The translations under genes were made by a program, and so were the position numbers. The notes beneath the pieces were generated by a model. That model had not been told where the DNA came from, did no database searches, and saw only the letters and a program-made list of their open reading frames with translations. A stretch of 64,000 nucleotides of DNA from Motiliproteus sp047633175 (GTDB lineage Bacteria > Pseudomonadota > Gammaproteobacteria > Pseudomonadales > Balneatricaceae). Position 1 is the first letter of the stretch; each line of letters starts with the position of its first letter. Below, piece after piece: positions 32,469 to 41,187 of this stretch. Location of the stretch: assembly GCA_047633175.1 (NCBI GenBank), contig JBLIEQ010000020.1:1-64000 (forward strand), in the 5' to 3' direction.

Positions 32469-33023
32469 TTAGCGGACCACTCGGAGCAATGGGTAGGGAG
32501 CAGACGGCTCCAGGGGTCGCCCGGAAGAGGCGATGGCAGGCTGGCGAGTCAAACGCCCATGCCGCTCGACCAGCTCTTTAAGAGCCCCCCGGTACACCTC
32601 GCGCTTAAACGAGATCACCTGCCCCAGCGGGTACCAATAGCTGACCCACCGCCAATCATCGAACTCCGGTTTATGCGAATGATTAAAACAGACGGCGGAA
32701 TCCTGCGCCCGCAACCGTAGCAGATACCATCTCTGCTTCTGACCGATGCAGAGCGGCTTGGAGTGGTAACGTATCATCCGTTTGGGCAGCCGGTAGCGGA
32801 GCCAGCCCCGAGTACTGCTGATCAGCTCAACATCGGCAGGATCAAGCCCGACTTCCTCTTTGAGCTCACGGTACATCGCCTGCTCGGGGGTTTCGTTATC
32901 GTTAATGCCCCCCTGAGGAAACTGCCAGGCATCCTGACCCACACGCCGCGCCCACAGCACCTGGCCGCGGTCGTTTGCGATAATGATCCCGACATTGGGA
33001 CGATAGCCTTCTGAGTCAATCAC
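32469..33023 (-). CDS. rppH: RNA pyrophosphohydrolase
   Basis: A 184-residue Nudix enzyme that removes the 5' pyrophosphate of mRNA and so triggers RNase E decay. The Nudix box GGINDNETPEQAMYRELKEE, then VGL, is complete (about residues 38-60). It starts MIDSEGYRPNVGII, as usual. It forms an operon with ptsP. Confidence 0.96.
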   Translation of the reverse strand: MIDSEGYRPNVGIIIANDRGQVLWARRVGQDAWQFPQGGINDNETPEQAMYRELKEEVGLDPADVELISSTRGWLRYRLPKRMIRYHSKPLCIGQKQRWYLLRLRAQDSAVCFNHSHKPEFDDWRWVSYWYPLGQVISFKREVYRGALKELVERHGRLTRQPAIASSGRPLEPSAPYPLLRVVR

Positions 33024-33320
33024 GCTTGTATCCTAGTTCTACGTATCTCTTTATTGTTCCACAAAACCGCTCAATCACCAATCGCAGTTTATTATTATCA
33101 TTTCAGCCAGCCCCACAAATCCGTCAACACCCACCAATCGGGTGTTTATTATTATCACCTCCGCCTGACACAGACAACCCAAAAATCCTGTTAGTCCTGC
33201 GTTAGTCCTGCGTTAAAAAAGTAGCTCGCAGGCAGGCTCAGGCTGTTGTCTTATGCCCGCCTCGATTATGATTAGCGGCCAGAATCTTATCGCCCACCCC
33301 TCTTTTTAAGGAGCCTGACC
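33024..33320. other. Divergent intergenic region rppH / HAD phosphatase
   Basis: A 297-base spacer that must hold promoters for both directions. Two TTATTATTATCA-type AT tracts lie at about 33088-33104 and 33147-33160, each in a similar CACCAATCG context, suggesting an old local duplication. An 11-bp unit, GTTAGTCCTGC, occurs twice in tandem at 33190-33211. A possible -10 for the plus gene is TATGAT (about 33267). No gene is visible. Confidence 0.5.
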
Positions 33321-33974
33321 TTGGCATTAGCTATTTTCGATCTGGATAACACCCTGCTGGCAGGTGACAGCGACTACGCCTGGGGGGAGTTTCTGGTCGA
33401 GCAGGGACTAGTAGATCCCGAGCACTACAAACAGGCCAACGACGACTTCTATCAAGACTACCTGCGCGGCACCCTCGATGTCTTCGCCTACCAAACCTTT
33501 GCCCTGGAACCCCTGACCCGCTTCGAACCCGAACGACTCACCCAGCTGCACCAGCAATTCATGCAACTCAAGATCCTGCCTATCATGCTCGACAAGGCCG
33601 CCTCGCTATTAGCGCGTCACCGTGAGGCTGGCGACTTCCTGCTTATTATCACCGCGACCAACCGCTTCGTCACCGGCCCCATCGCAGCCCTGCTGGGGGT
33701 CGATGATATGCTGGCCACCGAGCCTGAGATACTAGAGGGTCGCTACACCGGCAATCTGGTCGGCACCCCCTGCTTCCAGGAAGGCAAGATCGTCCGCCTC
33801 CACGAATGGCTCAAAGATCGCGACCTGGATCTCGATGGCAGTTATTTCTATAGCGACTCTCGCAACGACATCCCGCTGCTGGAAAAGGTCGACCATCCGG
33901 TAGCGGTCGATGCCGATGCGAGCCTGACCGAGCATGCTAAAGCCAACGGCTGGTCGTGCATCAGCCTGAGGTAG
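33321..33974 (+). CDS. HAD-IB family phosphatase (SerB-like)
   Basis: A 217-residue haloacid-dehalogenase phosphatase: motif I FDLDNTLL with catalytic Asp7, a helical cap, motif II TATNRF, motif III K (EGKIVRL) and motif IV SDSRNDIPLL. It belongs to the SerB-like subfamily, so phosphoserine or a related small phosphate is a possible substrate. The start is TTG behind GGAG. The same gene faces rppH in pseudomonads. Confidence 0.88.
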   Translation: MALAIFDLDNTLLAGDSDYAWGEFLVEQGLVDPEHYKQANDDFYQDYLRGTLDVFAYQTFALEPLTRFEPERLTQLHQQFMQLKILPIMLDKAASLLARHREAGDFLLIITATNRFVTGPIAALLGVDDMLATEPEILEGRYTGNLVGTPCFQEGKIVRLHEWLKDRDLDLDGSYFYSDSRNDIPLLEKVDHPVAVDADASLTEHAKANGWSCISLR

Positions 33975-34014
33975 GCTTCCAGGGTACTATCTGCCCGGTC
34001 TTTGTGGAGTTCGG

Positions 34015-34140
34015 CTTGTGGGAGCCCGCCCGCAGGCAGACTCCCATAGTATCAGGCGAGGGTTTTGTGGGAGCTGGGCCCCCAGCGATCTTTTGATTGT
34101 TCTCAAGTGATCGCCTGCAGGCAGGCTCCCACAAGGGCAG
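34015..34140. repeat. REP-like palindromic element
   Basis: Three GTGGGAG-type half-sites surround GC-rich palindromes: TTGTGGGAGCCCGCC near 34017, TGTGGGAGCTGGGCCC near 34067, and the inverted GGCAGGCTCCCACA near 34121-34134, with GCGATC and GATCGC between them. This layout resembles the bacterial interspersed REP mosaics common in pseudomonads. It also lies at the end of the converging HAD and rlmI transcripts. Confidence 0.7.
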
Positions 34141-34145
34141 GCGCG

Positions 34146-35342
34146 TTAGCTAACCGGCAACACCCGTACAAACAGCGATTTTAGATAGTCCGTCTCTGGA
34201 ATCGCAGGATGCACCGGATGATCAGGACCCTGATGCCCCTGCTCGATAATCTGCGCCTGGCGATCCATCTTACGGCTGCCAGAGCGAATGATTTCTACCA
34301 GCCGATCAGACTGCAGGTGCATGGAGCAGGAAGCCGATACCAGCAAGCCATCGCGTGCCAACAGCCCCATCGCCAGTTCATTAATGCGCTGATACGCCTG
34401 CTCACCGTTGCGCATATCTTTACGTTTTTGAATAAAGGCCGGCGGATCAACCACCACCACATCAAAGCGCTCCGCTTCCGCTTTGAGCTGTTTGAGTCCT
34501 TCGAAGGCATCGCCCTGCAGCGTCGCGACCCGGTCAGCCACGCCATTGAGCTGCGCATTCTGATCCACACAATCGAGCGCCGAGGCCGACGCATCCAGGC
34601 AAAGCACGTCCGAGGCTCCGGCAGCCGCCGCCTGAACCCCCCAACCACCGATATAACTAAACAGATCCAGCACCCGCTTGCCGGCGACATACTGCTGCAG
34701 CCGAGCCCGGTTCATTCGATGATCGTAGAACCAGCCGGTCTTCTGTCCGGTCTTGACCGGCACCAAAAACTTCACGCCATTCTCTTCCAACGGAGCAAAA
34801 TCAGGCACCTCGCCGACAACCGTTTCGACATAACTGGGCAGCCCCTCCATCGCCCGCATCTTGCCGTCGTTGCGCATCAGGATCGAAGCCGCCGGAATCA
34901 CCTGCTGCAGCGCCTCGACAATCGCATCCTTGACCGCCTCCATGCCGGCCGTGGAGATCTGCACCACCAGCACATCAAAGAAGCGATCCACGACCAACCC
35001 CGGCAAGCCGTCGCTATCCCCGAAAACCAGGCGATAACAGTCCTCGGCAAAACAGCGCTGCCGTAACGACAGGGCGATCTTTAACCGGTGCACCAGCAGC
35101 GACTTATCCAGCATACAGCCGCTATCGCGACTGACCAGCCGCCCGCAGATCAGGTTATTGGGGTTCAGGTACGCCACCCCCAGGGGTTTGCCTCCAGCCT
35201 GTTCCACCACGACCTGCTCCCCCAGCTGAAACTGCTTGAGCGGCGTCAGGGCGGTATCCACCTCGTTGCTGTAGATCCACAGATGACCACCGCGTAAGCG
35301 GCTATCGGATTTAGGTTTGAGACGCAGAGTTTGCAAAGCCAT
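34146..35342 (-). CDS. rlmI: 23S rRNA (cytosine1962-C5)-methyltransferase
   Basis: A 398-residue class I methyltransferase with an N-terminal PUA domain (residues about 1-80, RGGHLWIYSNEVD), an EEHD-like linker and a Rossmann domain with VLDLFSYIGGWGVQAA (about 225) and VVVDPPAF (about 295). PxxG and the catalytic Cys SCS near 340 follow. The closest characterised type is RlmI, which makes m5C1962 of 23S rRNA. It is a single gene between gcvH and the HAD gene. Confidence 0.9.
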   Translation of the reverse strand: MALQTLRLKPKSDSRLRGGHLWIYSNEVDTALTPLKQFQLGEQVVVEQAGGKPLGVAYLNPNNLICGRLVSRDSGCMLDKSLLVHRLKIALSLRQRCFAEDCYRLVFGDSDGLPGLVVDRFFDVLVVQISTAGMEAVKDAIVEALQQVIPAASILMRNDGKMRAMEGLPSYVETVVGEVPDFAPLEENGVKFLVPVKTGQKTGWFYDHRMNRARLQQYVAGKRVLDLFSYIGGWGVQAAAAGASDVLCLDASASALDCVDQNAQLNGVADRVATLQGDAFEGLKQLKAEAERFDVVVVDPPAFIQKRKDMRNGEQAYQRINELAMGLLARDGLLVSASCSMHLQSDRLVEIIRSGSRKMDRQAQIIEQGHQGPDHPVHPAIPETDYLKSLFVRVLPVS

Positions 35343-35404
35343 GAACAGTTCCTTGGGGCCCTAAGCCCTATGACCGCTGCCTGTGAGCGAGCCGTCGATA
35401 CCAA

Positions 35405-35442
35405 AACACAAACAGCCCCGCGACTTTCAAGACGCGGGGCTG
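35405..35442 (-). terminator. Intrinsic terminator downstream of gcvH
   Basis: Ten-base perfect stem CAGCCCCGCG (35413-35422) with CGCGGGGCTG (35433-35442), followed on the minus strand by a T-rich stretch (TTTGTGTTTTGG). Confidence 0.85.
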
Positions 35443-35445
35443 CCA

Positions 35446-35491
35446 TTCTTAACGCAGATTCTTAACGCAGAGTCTTAACGCAGAGTCTTAA
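35446..35491. repeat. 13-bp tandem repeat after gcvH
   Basis: TTCTTAACGCAGA at 35446-35458 and 35459-35471, GTCTTAACGCAGA at 35472-35484, then a partial unit to 35491. It lies between the gcvH stop and the terminator. Confidence 0.9.
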
Positions 35492-35535
35492 TGTACAGGC
35501 CCCGGCTGTTGGAGACTCTCGATCGGGGCGATTTA

Positions 35536-35928
35536 TCAGGCCTCAGCGTCGCACAATTCGCCGTATCCTGCGTCGTCGAGCAGATCTTCAAGCTCTTCAG
35601 AGTCAGTAACCTTAACCCGGAAGAACCAGCCATCGCCATAGGGGTCGGAGTTTGCAAGTTCGGGAGCGTCTTCCAGGTCTCCGTTCACCTCAACCACTTC
35701 CAGGCTGATCGGCGCATAGATATCAGAAGCGGCCTTAACCGATTCGACGACACCCATATCATCACCGACCGCAAAGACGGCACCCACCTCGGGAAGCTCA
35801 ACAAAGACCACATCACCCAGCAACTCCTGGGCATAATCGGTAATACCGATCGTGACGGTACCGTCACTCTCATCACGGATCCACTCGTGGCTGGCGACAT
35901 ACTTCAGCTCGGCAGGGATACTACTCAT
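35536..35928 (-). CDS. gcvH: Glycine cleavage system H protein
   Basis: A 130-residue lipoyl carrier; the lipoylated Lys65 is in VESVKAASD, and the HEWIR start segment is normal. H protein shuttles the aminomethyl group between the P, T and L proteins. In many gammaproteobacteria gcvT and gcvP accompany it beside ubiI; here both are absent and gcvH stands alone with its own promoter and terminator. A GcvR-like ACT protein lies at 47.3 kb. Confidence 0.97.
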   Translation of the reverse strand: MSSIPAELKYVASHEWIRDESDGTVTIGITDYAQELLGDVVFVELPEVGAVFAVGDDMGVVESVKAASDIYAPISLEVVEVNGDLEDAPELANSDPYGDGWFFRVKVTDSEELEDLLDDAGYGELCDAEA

Positions 35929-35997
35929 AGGACTTTCCTCTCAACGGGGTATTTTAACGCTCAGCATCCGCGCGACTCACTAAACAGTCGACCGCCG

Positions 35998-36025
35998 ATA
36001 ATATAAAAACAGAATGTAGCTTCAA
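35998..36025 (-). promoter_or_regulatory. Probable gcvH promoter
   Basis: Minus strand -35 TTGAAG (36020-36025), 16-base spacer, -10 TATTAT (35998-36003). No glycine-riboswitch consensus was seen between it and gcvH. Confidence 0.55.
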
Positions 36026-36069
36026 GCCGGCTGCATTTCAACTGCCCATCACCGCCTACTGCTCTGATC

Positions 36070-37392
36070 TTAAAAAAAGTCGGGTCGGGCCAACAGAGGC
36101 AAATCACCCTTAAGACCTAAGCCATGCCGCACCAGCTGACGTTTTAGTGCGCCTGATCCCGCTACCTGCTTCATCCCCGCATTGCGCAACCAGTGCAGCA
36201 GGGGCGGGACCTCGCCATAGAGATGACGGAACCCGCCCATCAGCCCCATCATCGTCAGATTCTCTCCCTGACGGCGGCGCTGGTAGCGGCGCAAGCGGCG
36301 GTTATCGCCCAGCGGCAGCCCCTGCCGATGGCTCTGCAGCAGCTCTTCGGCCAGGGTCGCCGCATCCAAGAAACCCAGATTAACCCCCTGACCCGCCAGC
36401 GGATGGATCGTATGCGCCGCATCGCCGACCAGCGCCACCGAGCTATCCACATACTGCTTGGCATGGCGCTGCACTAACGGAAACTCAAACCGCGGTTCGA
36501 CCCCGGACACCGCCCCAAGCCGATACTCGAACGCCTGCCCCAGGGCATCCGCGAAGGCATCATCGGTAAGCGCCATCAGTTCGCGCGCCTGCTCGGGGGA
36601 TGTCGACCAGACAATCGATACCTGATGACCCGTACCCGCCAGCGGCAATAGCGCCAGCGGCCCGTCTTCGGTGAAACGCTGCCACGCGGTGGCCTGATGC
36701 GGCTGCTCCGTCGTGACCGTGGTGACGATCGCGTGGTGCTGATAGTCCCATTCACTGACCGGCAGACCCGCCAAACGCCGGGTAGGCGAGCACGCGCCAT
36801 CGGCACCCACCACCAGGCGGGCCCGGATCTGCTGCCCGTCGCTTAGTTGCAGCAACCGCGAGGATTCTGCCCCCTCGACAGCATCGGCACCATCATAGGT
36901 ACAATCATAGGTACAGGGCACACCCAGCTGCTGCAGGGTTACGCCACCAAGCCAGCGAACATTGTCATGCATGCTCAGGGCCTGATGTAAGGCCAGCAAC
37001 GTCACCCGATTCTCGACGATATGCCCCAGATGGGGCAGGTGCTGCTCGGCGGCGGAAAAGCCGATCTCGGCGGTACCCTCACCATCCCACACCTGCATCT
37101 GCCGGTAGGCTGTGACGCGCAACTGCTGCATACAGTCCCAGGCCCCCAGATTACGCAGCAGCTGCTCTGAGGCCAGATTCAGGGCACTGACACGCGGATC
37201 AAAGCCACGTTCTGCGGCCGCAACCAACTGCTCGCGCCGTTGTTCAACAGGGTCTGCCGAGGGATCGACCACCACCACCCTGAGACCACTGCCGCCCAGC
37301 GCACAGGCCAGGGCCATGCCGACCATGCCGCCACCGATAATCGCGACATCGACATCGAGAAAACCTTGTCTATATTCTTGATTATTAGCCAT
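36070..37392 (-). CDS. ubiI: UbiI/VisC-type ubiquinone hydroxylase
   Basis: A 440-residue FAD-dependent aromatic hydroxylase of the UbiH/UbiF/UbiI family. FAD sites: VAIIGGGMVGMALACAL (residues about 16-32), GADGACSP (DG motif) and GDAAHTIHPLAGQGVNLG. It hydroxylates a ring carbon of the ubiquinone precursor. I call it UbiI from its position next to ubiH and pepP; UbiF activity cannot be excluded by sequence alone. An in-frame 12-bp repeat near 36893-36918 encodes CTYDCTYD. It starts 2 bases after the ubiH stop. Confidence 0.85.
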   Translation of the reverse strand: MANNQEYRQGFLDVDVAIIGGGMVGMALACALGGSGLRVVVVDPSADPVEQRREQLVAAAERGFDPRVSALNLASEQLLRNLGAWDCMQQLRVTAYRQMQVWDGEGTAEIGFSAAEQHLPHLGHIVENRVTLLALHQALSMHDNVRWLGGVTLQQLGVPCTYDCTYDGADAVEGAESSRLLQLSDGQQIRARLVVGADGACSPTRRLAGLPVSEWDYQHHAIVTTVTTEQPHQATAWQRFTEDGPLALLPLAGTGHQVSIVWSTSPEQARELMALTDDAFADALGQAFEYRLGAVSGVEPRFEFPLVQRHAKQYVDSSVALVGDAAHTIHPLAGQGVNLGFLDAATLAEELLQSHRQGLPLGDNRRLRRYQRRRQGENLTMMGLMGGFRHLYGEVPPLLHWLRNAGMKQVAGSGALKRQLVRHGLGLKGDLPLLARPDFF

Positions 37393-37394
37393 TT

Positions 37395-38672
37395 TTATCG
37401 CTCCAACCTGGGCAAAGGCATATCCAGCCCCATCGCACTCTGGGCGAAGGCATGTTTGAACGGTGCGACCAATTCCAGCCCCAGCAGGCCAAGATTACGC
37501 GCCAGTACCGGCGCTGCTCGGGGGTTAGAAAACAGCTTGCTGATCTGGTCACTGAAGCCGAGGGTCTTGGTTTGATCCCAACGTAACTGGGATTGAAACC
37601 GCTGCAGGGTATCCAGACTACCGAGAGGGCGCTGCTCGGACTGTGCCAGCAGCAGCTCTTGCGCCAGCACCATCGCCCCGCGGAACGCCAGATTAAACCC
37701 CTGCCCGGCCACCGGATGCAGCGAATGAGCCGCGTTGCCCAGCACCGCCAGACCGGTGCGGACCTGCTCGCACGCCAGCACCCGCTGCAACGGATAGCAG
37801 TGACGCTCGCCCAGGGCGGTAATACGTCCGGCGCGATAGCCGAAACGCTCCTGCAACCGGCGTATAAATTCAGCATCTTCGAGACCCAGCAGCTCATCGG
37901 CCTGCTCAAGCGGCACCGTCCACACCAGTGCGGAACGGGCCCGGCCCTGGGCATCATCGGTCAGCGGTAACAGGGCCATCGGCCCCTCCGCGCTGAAACG
38001 CTCGTAAGCCACCTGCTGGTGAGGCCGATCCAGTGACAGATTGGCGATCAGCGCACTCTGCTGATAGGAGGTCTCGACCCGGTCGAGCTGCAGCTGCTGA
38101 CATAACCCCGAGCGCCCGCCATCAGCGATCACCAGCAAGCGGCTTTCGCAACGATGGCGTTCACCCGCATACTCATACTCGATGCGCATGCCACCGGGCA
38201 CAGCCGCAGCGTCAACCACCTCCGCCGGGCAACAAAACGTCACCGCGGCCTGCTGCTGCAACGCCTGCAGCAGCGTCTTTCCAAGACGGGCGTTTTCCAG
38301 CACATAACCCAGCGCGGGCACCTGCTCCTTAGCAGCATCCAGACGTGCCGCACCGGGATGACCGCGATCAGAGACCTGAATCTTCTGGATCGGACAGGCC
38401 GGAACCGCCAGCTCAGGCCAGATTCCCAGCCCTTCAAACAGATGCCGCGAGCCCAGGGATATCGCCGTCGAACGGTCATCGTAGCTGGGCTGCCGCGGCT
38501 GATTATCGGCCTGCGGTAATGCGAAGGCTTCGAACACCACAATCCGCAGCGGCTCGCTCTGCCCGACCTGGCCGCGCGCTAACGCCAATGCCAGCGCGGC
38601 CCCCACCATACCGCCACCGACGATGGCGATATCGTAGAATCCTGCCAGGGACTCTTTTTCAGGAATGGCCAT
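37395..38672 (-). CDS. ubiH: 2-octaprenyl-6-methoxyphenol hydroxylase
   Basis: A 425-residue paralogue of the next gene, with FAD motif VGGGMVGAALALALARG (about 17-33) and GNAAHSLHPVAGQGFNLAF; the Asn in GNAAH is usual for UbiH. It acts in oxygen-dependent ubiquinone synthesis. It overlaps the pepP end by 14 bases within the operon ygfB-pepP-ubiH-ubiI. Confidence 0.92.
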   Translation of the reverse strand: MAIPEKESLAGFYDIAIVGGGMVGAALALALARGQVGQSEPLRIVVFEAFALPQADNQPRQPSYDDRSTAISLGSRHLFEGLGIWPELAVPACPIQKIQVSDRGHPGAARLDAAKEQVPALGYVLENARLGKTLLQALQQQAAVTFCCPAEVVDAAAVPGGMRIEYEYAGERHRCESRLLVIADGGRSGLCQQLQLDRVETSYQQSALIANLSLDRPHQQVAYERFSAEGPMALLPLTDDAQGRARSALVWTVPLEQADELLGLEDAEFIRRLQERFGYRAGRITALGERHCYPLQRVLACEQVRTGLAVLGNAAHSLHPVAGQGFNLAFRGAMVLAQELLLAQSEQRPLGSLDTLQRFQSQLRWDQTKTLGFSDQISKLFSNPRAAPVLARNLGLLGLELVAPFKHAFAQSAMGLDMPLPRLER

Positions 38673-40035
38673 GATCGGAATCCTGTGCCCTACTAGGGGT
38701 GCGGCTTAACGCCATCAAGGCTTCGATCTCTGCGATCTGTTTCGGCGCATCCACAGACAGCACCTCATAGCCCTGCTCCGTCACCAACAGATCATCTTCG
38801 ATGCGGATACCCATACCACGCCAGCGCGCATCGACCTGTGCATTATCGGGTGCCACATAGAGCCCCGGTTCGATCGTCAGCACCATCCCCGCTTCTAACA
38901 GCCGTGATTCGCCATCGCGACGATAATCTCCGACATCATGGACATCCAGCCCCAGCCAGTGACTGGTTCTGTGCATATAAAAAGGCTTGTAGGCTTCGCT
39001 GACGATCAGCGCCTCGACCTCCCCCTCCAGCAATCCCAGCTCGACCAGCCCGGCAACCAGCACCTGCAGTGCGGCTTGATGCGGCGCATCAAAACAGACG
39101 CCCGGCCTGACCGCCTCGATAGCCGCCTGCTGGGCATTCAGTACGCACTGGTACAGGGAGCGCTGATCGGCGCTAAAGCAGCCATTCACCGGAAAGGTTC
39201 GAGTGATATCACCGGCGTAACCCTCGTGCTCGCAACCGGCATCGATAAGCACCAGATCACCATCGCGGAGCGCATCGCCATTCTCCGTATAGTGCAGAAT
39301 ACAGCCGTTAGCACCGCCGCCAACGATGGTGCCATAGGCGGCAAACCGGCAGCCCTGCTGGCCGAAACTGTGGATAATATCGGCTTCGAGCTGGTATTCA
39401 AACACCCCGGGGGCGCAGCTGCGCATCGCCCTACGGTGAGCCCTGGCACTGATCTGGGCCGCGAGACGCAGCTGCTGCTGCTCGGCGTCGCTCTTGATCA
39501 GCCGCAGCTGATGCAGCAGCGGCTCGATATTATGCAGCTGCTGCGGGGCCTGCTCGCTCGAACGGCCTCTGGCCTGTAACTGCTGACACCAGGCCTGAAT
39601 CCGTACCGCCAGTCCGTCTGCACTCATAGGCTCACTGAAGGGATAGTAGATCCGCTCACAGCCCGCCAACAGCCCCGGCAGCTCTACCGCCTGCTCCTGC
39701 AGACTGAAACCACGATCGAAGCCAAACTGCGCGACCGCACCCTCGGCGCCCGCCCGATAACCAGTCCAGATCTCCTGGGCCGGGTCACGCGGCGATACAA
39801 ACAGCATCGATTCGGTCTCGGCGTCGGCGTTCTTCAGCAACAACAGCAGGGCATCGGGCTCGGCGAAACCGCTCAGGTAAAGAAAGTCACTGCTCTGACG
39901 GAACGCATACTCGGCATCCCTGTTGCGATAGCGCAGCGTAGCCGCAGGCAGCAGCACCGCCGAACAGGGTGGCAGATGCGCCAGCAGTTGCTGGCGACGC
40001 TGGTGGTATTCAGACAGGGGCAGAGAATCGGTCAT
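38659..40035 (-). CDS. pepP: Xaa-Pro aminopeptidase
   Basis: A 458-residue dimanganese 'pita-bread' peptidase that releases an N-terminal residue next to proline. Metal ligands are seen in DAGCEHEGYAGDITRTFPV (two Asp), HRTSHWLGLDVHD (His), TIEPGLY (Glu) and RIEDD (Glu). ATG 40035 (MTDSLPLSEYHQRRQ) follows GGAG; an in-frame extension of 12 codons is not supported. The 5' end has been tandemly duplicated upstream, leaving a decayed copy between ygfB and pepP. Confidence 0.95.
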   Translation of the reverse strand: MTDSLPLSEYHQRRQQLLAHLPPCSAVLLPAATLRYRNRDAEYAFRQSSDFLYLSGFAEPDALLLLLKNADAETESMLFVSPRDPAQEIWTGYRAGAEGAVAQFGFDRGFSLQEQAVELPGLLAGCERIYYPFSEPMSADGLAVRIQAWCQQLQARGRSSEQAPQQLHNIEPLLHQLRLIKSDAEQQQLRLAAQISARAHRRAMRSCAPGVFEYQLEADIIHSFGQQGCRFAAYGTIVGGGANGCILHYTENGDALRDGDLVLIDAGCEHEGYAGDITRTFPVNGCFSADQRSLYQCVLNAQQAAIEAVRPGVCFDAPHQAALQVLVAGLVELGLLEGEVEALIVSEAYKPFYMHRTSHWLGLDVHDVGDYRRDGESRLLEAGMVLTIEPGLYVAPDNAQVDARWRGMGIRIEDDLLVTEQGYEVLSVDAPKQIAEIEALMALSRTPSRAQDSDHGHS

Positions 40036-40190
40036 ACTGGGCTCCATCGCCGGGAATCCTATATTACCCACCCGATCAGAGCCGGGTGGCAGCTGTGCCA
40101 GCAGTGGCTGTGGACGCTGGCGGTATTCTTAGGCAGAGGCAGAGAAGGGCTCGTACTGGGCGCTAGCGCCGCGAATCCGGCTCCTACCTC
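39967..40190. repeat. 117-bp tandem duplication of the pepP start
   Basis: 39967-40083 (pepP codons 1-23 plus upstream) is repeated at 40084-40190. Shared landmarks are GGGTGGCAG, GGTATTC, GCAGAG, TACTGGG and GCGAATCC/GGGAATCC. The distal copy is diverged and its start reads ACG instead of ATG on the coding strand, so it is a ghost. It fills the ygfB-pepP spacer. Confidence 0.85.
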
Positions 40191-40197
40191 AAGCCGT

Positions 40198-40797
40198 TCA
40201 GTGCAGCGCCGCATCCACCGGCGGGGTAGCAACCGACTCATCCGGATGAACAGCATGATTGCTCTCAGCGAAGACCAGCAGCGCGACCATGCGCACGTAC
40301 TCATAGATCTCCATGAAATTGGCTTCGCTCTCCTCTCCATCAGATTCATTCACCGCGATCTGCGCGATCTGGGACAGATCATGCAAGCCATCACGGGCAT
40401 CTTCACTGAGTTTCTCCGCCGGAGTTCCTCGGGCAAGAGCATAGCCGCATAAAAAGCCATGGCACCATAATCCGAGCGCCTCGGCACGTGGCGCCAGGGA
40501 ATCATCCTCATCGGGAAGCAAGGGTTGCAGATCAAACCCCGCCTGCTCCAGCTGCGCCAAGGTGACTCTATACAGCAGCGCTAAACTGGCCTGGAGTGCC
40601 GCGTCGGGCTGATCCTCGATGCCGATCTGCTGCTGCGCCGCCTGAAACCAGGACTCAGGCGACAAGCGAGCCCCTGTCGCCAGCTGACCGCAGAGGTAAC
40701 CATGGAGTTCAGAGGGGGAATGCAGTGCGGATTGTTGAACGAACAGGTCGGCCAACTGGTCGAAATCGACCTGGTCTGGAGTTGCGTGCTGTGACAC
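40198..40797 (-). CDS. ygfB: UPF0149 family protein YgfB
   Basis: A 199-residue protein of the YgfB family: ELHGYLCGQLATG near residue 30, WCHGFLCGYALARG near 113 and DLSQIAQIAVNESD near 142 are hallmark segments. The start is GTG behind AGAGGTAG. In Pseudomonas, YgfB affects AlgP-linked gene control; no molecular role is shown here. It is first in ygfB-pepP-ubiH-ubiI and divergent from the zapA side. Confidence 0.92.
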   Translation of the reverse strand: MSQHATPDQVDFDQLADLFVQQSALHSPSELHGYLCGQLATGARLSPESWFQAAQQQIGIEDQPDAALQASLALLYRVTLAQLEQAGFDLQPLLPDEDDSLAPRAEALGLWCHGFLCGYALARGTPAEKLSEDARDGLHDLSQIAQIAVNESDGEESEANFMEIYEYVRMVALLVFAESNHAVHPDESVATPPVDAALH

Positions 40798-40925
40798 TTA
40801 AAACTACCTCTGGACATAGATCCGGTCTATAAGCCGGAGAATTTATCTGCGACTTATCCTAACATCAAGCCTGCGCTGCCACCACGGCAAGGGTGATCAA
40901 TATTGAGGTACTGCTATGACAGTCG

Positions 40926-40954
40926 TTGACCCGCCGCGCGACCAGCCCTACTAT
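40926..40954 (+). promoter_or_regulatory. Promoter of the zapA-side operon
   Basis: -35 TTGACC (40926-40931), 17-base spacer, -10 TACTAT (40949-40954), 30 bases before the ATG of the coiled-coil gene. Confidence 0.7.
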
Positions 40955-40983
40955 TCAATGCTCAATCAAAATGAGCCCGCGGC

Positions 40984-41187
40984 ATGTCACAATCATCCCC
41001 AACAGACCTGGAGTATCAAGTGCAGCAACTGCTCGATTACTGCCAGCAGCTAAAGCAACAAAACAGCCAACTACAGATCCGCGAACAGGCGTTAAAGCGC
41101 GAATGTAATCAACTCCGCCAGACGCGCGACCACACTCAAAAAAAGGTTGAGGCGATGATTAGCCGGTTTAAGGCCATGGAACAATGA
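40984..41187 (+). CDS. Small coiled-coil protein (TIGR02449 family)
   Basis: A 67-residue, Gln-rich, fully helical protein (YQVQQLLDYCQQLKQQNSQL; heptads across most of its length). It matches the small family found next to zapA in many gammaproteobacteria (TIGR02449), similar in size to ZapB. A role in cell division is an inference from position. Its last 17 codons are repeated immediately downstream. Confidence 0.85.
   Translation: MSQSSPTDLEYQVQQLLDYCQQLKQQNSQLQIREQALKRECNQLRQTRDHTQKKVEAMISRFKAMEQ

Noticed and set aside
35929..36069. Glycine riboswitch upstream of gcvH
   Set aside because: No paired aptamer consensus is visible in the 141-base spacer; only a sigma-70 promoter fits.
40916..41053. 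45-codon frame starting MTVVDPPRDQ with a GAGG site
   Set aside because: It overlaps the promoter -35/-10 and the start of the coiled-coil gene in another frame; no family match.
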